DNA of 64,000 nucleotides, taken from assembly GCA_034509495.1 (NCBI GenBank), contig CM067503.1:21141161-21205160 (forward strand). The letters run 5' to 3'. This stretch comes from Acestrorhynchus altus (Eukaryota > Chordata > Actinopteri > Characiformes > Acestrorhynchidae). The notes beneath the pieces were generated by a model. It worked only from the letters and a program-made list of their open reading frames with translations. It was not told the origin of the DNA and made no database searches. The position numbers and the translations under genes were made by a program. Shown here piece after piece: positions 11,485-21,312 of the stretch. Every line of letters starts with the position of its first letter. Positions within the stretch are counted from its first letter, which is position 1.

Positions 11485-11632
11485 ATTTTGCAGACTGCAT
11501 GGCGGCCTAGGTCCAGGCTTTGTGTGCTTGATCACCCCTCGTCTTCCAGGTTTTTGCCTTGAATCCATTGGTTCTGGGTAGACCAACCACGACCCAGACA
11601 AGAATGAAGTGGATTAGAAGGTGGATGGATGG
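11485..11632 (+). repeat. Probable LINE/SINE 3' tail
   Basis: The pattern atggcggcctaggtcc, a middle part, then cgacccagacaagaatgaag, gtggattagaag and a terminal (gatg)n run matches the layout of fish L2-type LINE or SINE tails that end in ggatggatgg. Only the tail is present; no reverse transcriptase or tRNA-like head is visible. Confidence 0.45.
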
Positions 11633-11671
11633 AAATGATTTCACTGATGATTAAAGTTGATGTCTGACAAA

Positions 11672-11799
<128 letters not shown>

Positions 11800-12288
11800 C
11801 TCTCTTTTGTTAACAAAAACAAAACTAAACATGTTCATATAGACACTACTTTGGAGCTGATTCAATTTAATTTGGAGTAAAGATCAGATTTGTTGTTTTT
11901 TATGTTTTTGAATCAAAATTGCTCTTTTAAAGAAATTGTAAAAAGTAAAAAAAAATAATTATTTACTATAGGAATGAAGCTTTTGGCTGGAGTTGCCAGG
12001 TCACCACGTTAACCCCCTCAGGCCTCTGAAAGGCCCTCCATCTCCTCTGGCAGGAACAATGCTGTGTATCCGGAAGCAAGGTCTAATCCTCTCAGGCCCT
12101 GAGGTGAAAGGCAAGAACGAGGCAGAAAGGGCAACCTGAGCGCAGAGGCCCTATCCGCCTTATAACATCCCAAATGCCTGATGAATATAATCCTTAAAAG
12201 CATGTCACACCAGGCCAGCCAGCAGAGAGAACGACGGGTCTACTGCATGGGTAGGGAGTCGACCCATAATCCAGCCTGGCTCCTGAGA

Positions 12289-12290
<2 letters not shown>
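11800..12290. other. Non-coding stretch, no gene seen
   Basis: About 490 bases between two AT arrays. A more GC-rich patch lies at 12000-12180 but has no recognisable family. Confidence 0.5.

Positions 12291-12347
<57 letters not shown>
12291..12347. repeat. (AT)n microsatellite at the 5' end of a Tc1 element
   Basis: About 28 AT units ending directly at the terminal inverted repeat of the Tc1 copy that follows. Tc1 elements insert at TA, so the array offers a target at every unit. Confidence 0.95.
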
Positions 12348-12353
<6 letters not shown>

Positions 12354-13690
12354 AAGTATTCACAGTGCTTCACTTTAGGCACATTTTGTTACTACAGCCT
12401 TATTCCAAAATGGATTAAATTATTTTTTCCCCTCACACAATACCCCTCAATGGCAAAGTGACAAAATAATTTTTTGCTAATTTTTAAAAAATAAAAACAC
12501 AAAAATATAACGTACATACTGTAACTATTCACACTCAAAATTAAGCTCAGGTTCATCTTGTTTCCACTGATCATCCTTCAGATGTTTCTACAGCTTGGAC
12601 ACCTGTGGTAAATTCAGTTGATTGGACATGATTTGGAAAGGAACACATCTGTTTATATAAGTCCCATAATAAACAAGTCTGTGCATGTCGGAGCACAGAC
12701 CAAGCCACGAAGTCTAAGGAATTGTCTGTAGACCTCAGACAGGATTGTATCTGGAGGAGGGTACAGAAAAATGTCTGCTGCATTGAAGGTCCCAATGAGC
12801 ACAGTGGCCTCCATCATCCATAAATGGAAGAAGTGTGGAACCACCAGGACATTTCATAGAACTGGGTGCCCAGCCAAACTGAGTCTTATTCTTTTGAACA
12901 GACAAGATCAAAGGGAAGTGATCAAGAACCCCAATGGTCATGCTGACAGAGCTCCAACGTTTCTCTGTGGAGAGAGGAGAAGCTTACAGAAGGACAACCA
13001 TTTCTGCAGCATTCATCCAATCAGGCCTATATGGTAGAGTGGCCAGACAGAAGCCACTCCTCATTAAAAGGCACAACAGCCCATCTGGAGTTTGCCAAAG
13101 GCACCTAAAGAACTCTCAAACCAAGAGAAATAAAAAGATTGAACATTTTGTATTGAATGCCAAGCATCATGTCTGGAGGAAACCAGGCAATGCTCATCAC
13201 CTTGCCAATACAATTCCCACAGTGAAGCATGGTGGTGGTAGATGTTTTTCTGCAGCAGGAACTGGGAGAGCAGTCAGGAAAGATGACTGCATATATGTAT
13301 AGAAACATCCTTGATGATAACCTGCTCCAGAGCACTCTGGACCTTACACTGGGATGAAGGACAGCAACCCTGAGCACACATAAAAAGGTTTGGCTTTGGG
13401 ACAACTCAGTGAAAGTCCTTGAGTGGCCCAGCTAGGGCCCAGACTTGAATCTGATTGAACATCTCTGGAGATATCAAAAAAGGCTGTGCACCAATACCAA
13501 GTTTGTAGCATCACATTCAAAGGGACTTGAGGCTGTAATTGCTGCCAAAGGTGCTTCAACAAGTTATGAATACTTGTTATATTTGTGTTTTTGATTTTTT
13601 TTTTTTTCTTATTTGTTTTTATACATTTGCAAAGATTTCAATTTATCATTGTGGGGTATTGTGTATAGAATTTTGATGGAAAAAATAAAT
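12348..13690 (+). mobile_element. Tc1-like transposon, decayed, 3' end truncated
   Basis: The 5' terminal inverted repeat (cagaaagtattcacag, then cttattccaaaatggatt and a ttttttcccctcacacaata segment) is matched in reverse by attgtggggtattgtgtata and ttttgatggaaaaaataaat at about 13648-13690. The outermost 3' part, complementary to cttattccaaaatgg and beyond, is missing. Between them lies a decayed transposase reading forward. The length is close to that of full fish Tc1 copies, about 1.3-1.6 kb. Its nearest relative in the window is the minus-strand fragment at 15757-16205. Confidence 0.88.
12771..13569 (+). pseudogene. Tc1-like transposase pseudogene
   Basis: Cut-and-paste DDE transposase remnant. 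From 12771 the frame reads a helix-turn-helix part (ALKVPMSTVASIIHKWKKCG, then TTRTFHRTG), followed after frame changes by ELQRFSVERGE, RRTTISAAFIQSGLYGRVAR and LNAKHHVWRKPGNAHH...TVKHGGG. The block holding the first catalytic Asp (WSDETK type) has been lost by a short deletion near 13130-13145. The second-Asp block survives as DSNPEHT (about 13360), and the third as PDLNLIEHLW (about 13440-13469) in another frame. The 3' coding end, near gtgcttcaacaagttatgaa, is still recognisable. Multiple stops and frameshifts make it inactive. Confidence 0.88.
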
Positions 13691-15603
13691 TGAACACAGA
13701 CACAGCACTTCACCTGGGGTGTGATATGGTTTGTGTGTGTGGTCAGACCCAATAAAGTCATGGACCCCAGCTGTCAATAAGGCACTGTGTTGTCATTAAT
13801 GCACCTATACATCATTGTGGAACCTCCCCAGACATGTGTTGGGTCCAGATGGCATGGCTAAACATCCCTCCAGATATCTTACTGCACCTTGCCATTCTAC
13901 AATCTTAAAAAGTACAAGATCCTTGAGGAACTTTTAGTGGTTCTGTACACTAATATACAGTGCAAGTAGCACTGTAGCAGTAGCGTTTGTATCTCCATGG
14001 TCAGTGAAATTTATATTTAATGTAAATGAAGCCTAAATATGGGGGACAACAATTTCAGGGTGCTGGGCCAAATTTTGATATTCTTCCTTGCATGTGCTTA
14101 TACATTTGCATTTCAAGATTTTTCCTGTTATTTGTAAAACACAAAACATGTTGAACAAAATCTATGGTGTCATTAATACCTTGGTGGCATGCTGAATTCA
14201 AGCTCTCCTTTACACTCAAGAATGTTTTTGTGCCCCCAGTACTCAGTTACACTAGTTTTAATAATGTTTATAGTTTACTGAAAATTGTGTGTCCTAAACC
14301 ACAAACAACTCTGTGGCACCTTAATTAAGACCTGGATGTGGTTCCACTGGGTTAAGAGAAGATTGTGGTCATGTATTTATACAAAGGATTTCAGGTCACA
14401 ACTGCTTTCTAGTGTTTGGTAGCAATGCTAGCCTTGAGCGCTAACCCAAAGAAGCAAAATGTGGACACAAAACATGTGTAAGTGTAAAGGTCATGGAGAA
14501 AGATGATTAGTACTCCCTGCCAGCTGAAATAAAAGTGTGATTAAAGGCGATACACATGCATAGTAAACTCATAGGCCCACACAGCTTTCCCTAACAGGAG
14601 ATGTGGAGAGGCCTGACTGGCTGTGGATTTTTTAATGGGTAATTTTGGGCTTCTCCAGCAGTGGAATCAGCATGTGGCTAGCAATTCATGATTGGCACTC
14701 AGGGTGAGAAGTGCTTTAATCTGGCCCTGTTCACTTACTGTTCACAGAAATAATTACCACACAGCCCAACCACTAAACAATGCCACGACTTTATCGCCTC
14801 CACTGGTTATTAATAAAATTTATGAGTGTGCTCTTCTAGCGAGCTTCATAAGAGAAAGGAAAACCATTATTGGTTTAATATGCAAGTCAAATATACAGAG
14901 TTAGCTATTTTTAGTCAGTTCCTACTGGATCTACTGGATTACAGTAGCGTCTCATTTAATGTAGATGTGGAGGCACTCCCTCCTCTCAAAGAGCAGACAC
15001 CTGGCAGTTTATAAAGGGGCAGTTGAAGGGCGTTTTGGCCTCATGCTATGATCGAGTGCGTCTGGGCCACTCAAGCTCATGGGCTGTATGATGGCAGCTG
15101 GTGTGCTAGGAAAATCCATGTTTAAGAACCCTTGTCACTTGGTGGGGGGATGGGGTGTCTGTAGGTTTACTTATGGAGAAAAAGAATCTATAAACAAAGG
15201 GCAGCATTCATACAAGTCAAAGTGACGCAAACTGCTTAGTAGTTCATTTAATACATGAACCTCAAACATTGAGGACTCTGACTCTACAAGACTAATACAG
15301 ACAGAGCCCACATTTATCTTTTTTATATAATTTGAAAATGGCACTTGCAATTTACACTGTCAAAACCTCACAATAAATGGATCAATGGAAATATAAAATG
15401 ACTTAAATAGCTGTATTAATTTGCATTGAAATTTAGGAATGTTCTCTCATGATCATATAAACTTACACTGGTTATAAGTCAGTGAATACTTTTAAATTCA
15501 ACTTTATCACGGAGCAAATACAAGCCAAAAATGCAGCTGGTATATAACTAGAAATGAAAAGTAGCAACATACTTGCTGGACAGGTGAGTATAATGAGGTA
15601 GAA
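13691..15603. other. Non-coding stretch, no gene seen
   Basis: About 1.9 kb of AT-rich unique-looking sequence between two pieces of the same Tc1 family. Open frames are short and featureless. Confidence 0.5.
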
Positions 15604-15734
15604 CAGTGGAACTCATTCTTGGTCCTGGAGAACGACTGTCCTGCATATTTTACAGTTTTCCTGCTGTACTGTACCCAGTTTTGGCATGTAAAGGCTTGTC
15701 GATTAATTTGTTAGTTGGATCAGGTGTGTTGGAA
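15604..15734. mobile_element. hAT-type palindromic repeat, left-half fragment
   Basis: Starts cagtggaactcattcttggt and continues with cctggagaacgactgtcctgca. It ends with gttggatcaggtgtgttgga. The first part corresponds to the CAGTGGTTCTCAAC end and left arm of a common fish palindromic repeat. The last part matches the start of the fragment at 10931-11040. The right terminus is missing. Confidence 0.5.
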
Positions 15735-15756
15735 TTATGTGAATCTGTAAAACAAA

Positions 15757-16205
15757 TTTGTTTGAAATCTTTGCAAATTAATTAAAAATAAAGTGCAAAC
15801 ATATAGCATTTGCATAAGTATTCACAGCCTTGTGGTAGCACCTTTGGCAGCAATTACAACCTCAAATCTTTTTAAGTATCATGCTATAAGCTCGGCACAT
15901 GTGTTTTTGGGAAGTTTCTCCCATTCGTTTTTGCAGAACCCCTCCAGCTCCAACAGATTGGATGGGGTGCGTAATTGCATAGCCATTTTTAGACATTGTT
16001 CAAGTGGGGGCTCTGGCTGGGCCACTCAAGGACATTCAGAGAGTTGTCCTGAAACCACTCCTTTGTTATCTTGGCTGTGTGCTTAGAGTCATTGTCCTGT
16101 TTAAAGATAAACATTCATCCCAGTCTGAGTGCTATGGAGCAGTTTATCATCAAGGATGTCTCTGTACAAGGCTGCAGTCATCTTTCCCTCGACTCTGAGG
16201 TGGTC
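15757..16205 (-). pseudogene. Tc1-like transposase 3' fragment, reversed
   Basis: On the minus strand this is the C-terminal part of a Tc1 transposase plus its 3' flank. Reading the plus strand, aagtattcacagcc marks the region just after the coding end. Then gtggtagcacctttggcagc, gctctggctgggccactcaa, ggacattcagagagttgtcc and tcaaggatgtctctgtacaa are the complements of the family's coding blocks, including the PDLN-type third catalytic motif and the DNDPK region. It belongs to the same family as the copy at 12348-13690 but lies in inverted orientation. The 5' coding half and the rest of the element are missing, with the break at about 16205. Confidence 0.85.
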
Positions 16206-17947
16206 CTATACTATCACAAAAACAGTGATTCAAAATTGTATGGACAATGAACAAATGGTACATTTAGAAGCACAGTTTACATAATGTATCATACTATTAT
16301 TTAAAAACAAATGAAAAGGGTGCAATTATGACATGGGTCCTTAAAGATAAATTGTTTCATAGTAATATTAGGTTTCCCATTGTTTTTCACATATATAGGG
16401 CAAACTTGAACTCTTGATATATACATTTTGATATATATGTTTTCATGAATTACTGATGTAATTCTGGTCACAAAAACAAGGGGAAAAGGTGCTTCAGTCA
16501 GTGAGTTAGTGAGGTGCAACCAAAATCTCAACTATGTGCTCATGAAGAAAGGTTTGCCCTTTAACCACAGAAAGACCAAAAAATCTATTTTTAATTCTAC
16601 ATTTGTCATGTATGAATGCAAAATATTTGAAATAACACACCTCTATGTGATTGAGAATGAAGGGACTCTGGACTGATAAGGGTGTGACCACAGAGAGACT
16701 TTTAAAAACTCACTGCCAAGGCTTCAGTCATTTGTGGTAATATTAACTACAACTCTAAGTCTCATTTGAACCAAAAACCACCAAACCAAAACAGTTTGTG
16801 GCCATTCTGCAGTCGCAGGCCTGTATTATTCATGGAAATCCATTTGATCGGTTTGTCTTGAGGATAAAACAAACACTTTTCTTGATGGTACAATAATAAA
16901 TATACTTAATGCCCTTAAACAGACTGCTTGTTCAGTAGAACCTCTGTAGCTCACTTTGATTTAGGCTCAGTTTGCTGTTTTTTGATAAATAGTCTAGAAA
17001 TGGCAACAGGCTCTTTGTTAAGGTTTCATCTCCTATCCGTACGACAGATCACAGTTTTATTGTGGAATGCAAATGAAACTGTGGCGGCCAGAGTGGTCAT
17101 CTTTGACAAAGTCAAAGAGAGTTCACACAGCTCTGCAAACAGGTGCAAATTCCAGTAATGCCTCAGTGTTTGAGGGTATTCTGTTTAGGGGTGGAAAATA
17201 TGGCAAACATATAATACTTGAGATATATACTCAAGTATTATGATGTTTTTGTATACCATATATATAAGTATACAACAGATCTAATTTTGATAATTTTTCA
17301 GGCAAGACAACACATAAACAAGAAAATGTACTTATGTACTACTTGTGACAACAGTGCTGGTCTGAATGCACGCACTGTTTTATTTTATTTAATTCTTTAT
17401 TTTAATGCTGAGGAAGGGTATCTACCTCATTGCTCAGTTTCTACCTGGACATTTTTACCCTGTTTAACTGAACTTTAACTGACCTCTGCCTTCACTAGAG
17501 TTTTTGTTGACCCTAATAAAGGGACTTCAGACGATGCCATAGAAGAATTACTTTTGGCTTTATAAAAGAAACGTGAAGTATGGAGAACCTTTAAAATGGT
17601 AAATCCATTGCATACAAATGTCTTGATGGAACCAAAAGTGGTTAATCTATGGTATCACTCAAACACATTTTGAAGCACATTCTGTTATTGTTTAGTTATT
17701 TTAAGAACAACAACTTTGTTGTTACTTTTACCCTTGAGTCTATAGGAAGAGTTTATCATTCTGCCTCAGAAATGATCATTCAAGATTCTGGAATATCATT
17801 AGATTTTTAACTCTGCAATTCATAACCTGATGTTATGCTCCAGAGTTAAGCTTAAAAAGCCACTCTGTACCACTCTGTACCCACCTTTGTGTGTTGGTGT
17901 GAGTTGTAAACCCACTATATCCTGTCACGGCAATGGAGCAGCCCTTC
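16206..17947. other. Non-coding stretch, no gene seen
   Basis: No gene or known repeat recognised. A short perfect hairpin is listed separately at 17211-17241, and a tandem cactctgtac pair lies at about 17861-17880. Confidence 0.5.
17211..17241. repeat. Perfect short inverted repeat
   Basis: Arms ataatacttga (17211-17221) and tcaagtattat (17231-17241) are exact complements around a 9-base loop. There is no T tract or gene context to suggest a terminator or RNA. Confidence 0.8.
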
Positions 17948-18248
17948 TGTCATCTCTGTGCTAATGAGATCCCCATATAAACAAAGGCAGTAAACGATTG
18001 CAAAAGAGGATATGAACCCTCAGACTCTCAACAGCAATAGAAATGCCTCCACACCCCCACATTGGATTTCCACAGTCAGCCTGCTATGTTCCACAAAATC
18101 TTAAGAAATGTTCTGCGCTGCTAACCTTGTGAACCATATGGAGCTTTGATCTGGGTCAGGGTTGCCTAGGTGGGACACTCACAGCACTTTAACTGCAACT
18201 AAGGTTATGACTTCAATCAGCAGAACTGCAATAAAGCCAATTAGGCAT
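17948..18248 (+). repeat. Local duplication A, copy 1
   Basis: Shares an ordered set of matches with 21084-21312, in the same orientation: the ccccatataaa region, atgaaccctcagactctcaa plus cagca, tagaaatgc, cctgctatgt, cttaagaaatgt, aggtgggacactcacagcac plus tttaac, and aaagcca. Copy 1 carries about 22 extra bases after catataa and about 45 extra bases before the taggtgggac block. I see no coding content and no terminal repeats. It is either a short segmental duplication or two members of an unlisted dispersed repeat. Confidence 0.8.
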
Positions 18249-19329
18249 CTCATTACAAGTTAAACAGCGTAAGTTTAAAAGAAAATCCATTAATAAAGCA
18301 CAACAAAAATGTTTCTAAGACCTGAATGCTACATCATTTAGACAATGCTGGCTGTTCATTCTTTTAATCAGTTTGACTATTAAACTGCTGGGATCTGAAC
18401 CCACAACTTCTAAACCTTTTGCAGGGTTAAAAAAAAAAAAACTAAAAACAATTTCAACATATTCAATGGACCAGGTTGGACTTTAATAATTTAATTTAAA
18501 ATAGCTCCAGACCACACTGGAAGTCAAAGTGATTAAGTTAATGGAATATCAGATCTCAATGTTTAGTTTGGACTCTTAACTTAGTGGAGGGATCTTCAAG
18601 GTACAGCTACACACATACTCCCTCACAACCAGTGCTACTATTATGGCGGGAGTTCTCGCCATCCAAAGAAAAGCCTGAATGGAGGAAAGAATGGGACTCT
18701 AGGGGCCAAGCTCAACCCTCCCCAACAACACCCCCCCACCACCCAACCCCACACACACATTAAGAGGGGACCACATTGGAACAAAACTACTAATAATCCA
18801 ATTAAGCCATATAATTTCCTCTGGTACACATTCTTTGACCAAATGGCAGAATACAACTGTATGGTCAAAAAGAAAAGAAAAGAGAAAGGATAGTGGAAGA
18901 GGAAGAGTGGTGGTAGTGGTGGTGGGGGGGTCCTTCTATGTACCTTTCAGTCAGGCTAGTGAATAAAATGCAAACAGAGCTTTTAGAGGGCTGCTTTAGA
19001 TCTCCACAAACATGGCAGGGCCCCTCAGTTCCACTCCGTAACCCTCGCGGCTGGCAGGGAGTGCAGGCTCTTGTCAAGCTCCGATCTTTTGTAGAGCTCC
19101 CCTGACACTCGGCCAGACTTCTTTCTCAGAATGTGCTTGCATATGTATGAAGGAAATACTGCTTGGTCCCTAGTGCACTACACCAAAGCTCCAGCAGTAG
19201 GCAGGGGCACATTTCTCTGCTCTAATTTGGAAAAAAAGTTTGTCCTAAAATGATGCAATATTCCTCTGAATAATGTCCAAAATATCCAGCAATGCATATT
19301 AGACCATTAGCACACATGCACTAAAAACA
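18249..19329. other. Non-coding stretch, no gene seen
   Basis: Contains a C-rich run at about 18712-18760 and a G-rich (GGT)n-type run at about 18908-18931 on the same strand, which could pair or form G-rich structures. No gene family is seen. Confidence 0.5.
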
Positions 19330-19332
19330 TCT

Positions 19333-19690
19333 GGCAAAAGTCAGAGACCACCCTTCATTTATTTAATTTTCAGTCAAAATGTTCATTAAAGTAATTTTTT
19401 CTGAAGATTTTTCTGAGGAGATTACAACCACTTGTAAAAGAAAGGACAGGGTCAAAGGGAACTTTGTGTTCAAAGAAATCATTCTAAAGCTCAGTCTTAG
19501 AAGTCCACCTAAACTGCTCCCATCTGATGAATAACAAACATTTGTGAGGAGAAAGCTCCACTGTCACTTCAGATCTGAAACAATCCAGAAGTGTTAGTAT
19601 TCATTCTTTCACTGTCCAGTCCAGACCTCAATATCACTGAATGTATATGAGATTTGAATGGTAAAAAGCAGAAAAACTCTCTAACCTTCT
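19333..19690 (+). mobile_element. Tc1-like remnant with AAAAGTCAGAGACCACC end
   Basis: Begins with ggcaaaagtcagagaccacc and cttcatttatttaatttt, the inverted terminus of a Tc1 group seen in fish, followed by ggagattacaaccac. Near 19619-19645 the plus strand retains a degraded PDLNITECIWD-like stretch (ccagacctcaatatcactga), the third catalytic motif region. Most of the coding region and the 3' terminus are gone. It is the same group as the element at 41833-42530, which keeps both ends. Confidence 0.6.
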
Positions 19691-20166
19691 AAAACCCTAT
19701 TCAGGCAAGATTATTTCTACCTAGGTTATGGGGTAATGTAATGTTACTACAGGCTGTGAAATTCACATGGGCCAAGAAATTGACATACATGACTAAGACA
19801 GGAGTGGCTACTTGATTTACACTGTCGCCTCCTCCAAAACCTATGTAATTTGTGGCTTGACCACTGAAAGAATTATTACCCACAAGTTCTAATAAAATTC
19901 TAGTTTGAAAATTAGTATCAAGCCCTCTGTGTTGAGTGAAGCTTAAGAACTGGTTCCACGTCCACACTGAATAGAACAATAGAACAATGCACCCCTCCTG
20001 CACAGCCCTCAGAAGTGGCCTCTGGGTCTGGCCATGGCTGCAGTACGTATGAAAATTCATGCCTTAGAGTTACATGACCCAAAGTATTTGTGTCATGCGT
20101 GACAAAGTGACGTGCCTCCATAAGCTCTAAGTACTAAACAAAATCTAAAATAAACATTTTCTGGAG

Positions 20167-20216
<50 letters not shown>

Positions 20217-21083
20217 TTCCATGTAATTTTTTTTGTTAAATATGCAAATGAAGACACAATAAGTAAATTATTGCATATTATTGCACATTATTTTTACATG
20301 ATTATGTAAATAAATTAAATAAACATATGACTGTAAGGCTCTGTGTAATGCTGGTCACTTACTGTGTACATAGTTTTCTATTAATATCCTTGTATGTGTG
20401 TAAATTCCTGAATGGAACTGTGGTGAAAATTCCTAAACAGAAGTGAGATTTACTCACTTCTACACATTCATCTCGGAATGGAGCCAGCGATAGAGATATC
20501 ACAGGGGAAAGGCTGTTGTTGTGCAGACCCCACTTCTGTAAAAAGACATCTTGATCCCTGACTTGATAAAGTGGACACAGTGATGGTAAGATAAAGGACA
20601 TTCACTTCCTCTCCTGTCCGCTACCCGCCTTGTTGTTTGTCACGTCAGTCTCTGCATATCGTTCTACTAAAATATTTCTTTCTTCAAGATCTCCTGTATT
20701 CCATGAGAGGGGCGGATCCAGATTTGGCATGTGGGGACATGGTGCCTAAAGGCAAATAAAGACAGATAAACTAACCCAACATCTGGCTAGAATACACTCA
20801 CTATGCACTCAAGACTCCCCAGACTGTCTCTACTTTATTTAACAAGCATGCCTCCATAGAAGGGCTGCACAATGTCATTTGTCATTCATTATTATAATAT
20901 GGGCTTAGTAATTCTGACATCTCCGAAGGCTGCTAAACAAATGTCTCTTAATGTATACTCTGAGCATCCTGACCAATGAAATCACAGCTCCGTGAGCCAT
21001 CGTGTGTGTTTTGATGAATCAAAACATTCATATCATCTCTGGTTCATTTTGAGATGATGTGAATATTTATACTGGGTCATATT
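19691..21083. other. Non-coding stretch with a (GA)n tract
   Basis: Apart from the GA microsatellite listed next, no gene or repeat is recognised. Open frames reach 119 codons on the minus strand, without domains. Confidence 0.5.
20171..20213. repeat. (GA)n microsatellite
   Basis: About 20 GA units with one early C interruption; a homopurine tract on the plus strand. Confidence 0.96.
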
Positions 21084-21312
21084 CGGTCATCTCAATGCTA
21101 ATTAGGTTCCCATATAAAAGAGGACATGAACCCTCAGACTCTCAACAGCAGTAGAAATGCTTCCACAACCCCACCACCACCACTTCAACTGTTGCCTGCT
21201 ATGTCCAACAAAAACTTAAGAAATGTGCCACACTGCTTAGGTGGGACACTCACAGCACTTTAACCACATCTACTGTTATAATCAGAATAACCACATCAAA
21301 GCCAGTTGGTAG
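21084..21312 (+). repeat. Local duplication A, copy 2
   Basis: Second copy of the segment at 17948-18248, same orientation, start to start about 3.1 kb away. It lacks the two inserts of copy 1 and has its own CCA-rich expansion at about 21167-21182. The match stops near gccagttgg, with no target-site-like repeats at the edges. Confidence 0.8.

Noticed and set aside
18385..18420. Phrase gggatctgaacccacaactt resembling the complement of a tRNA T-arm
   Set aside because: The remaining tRNA arms are not found; a chance or very old SINE trace at best.
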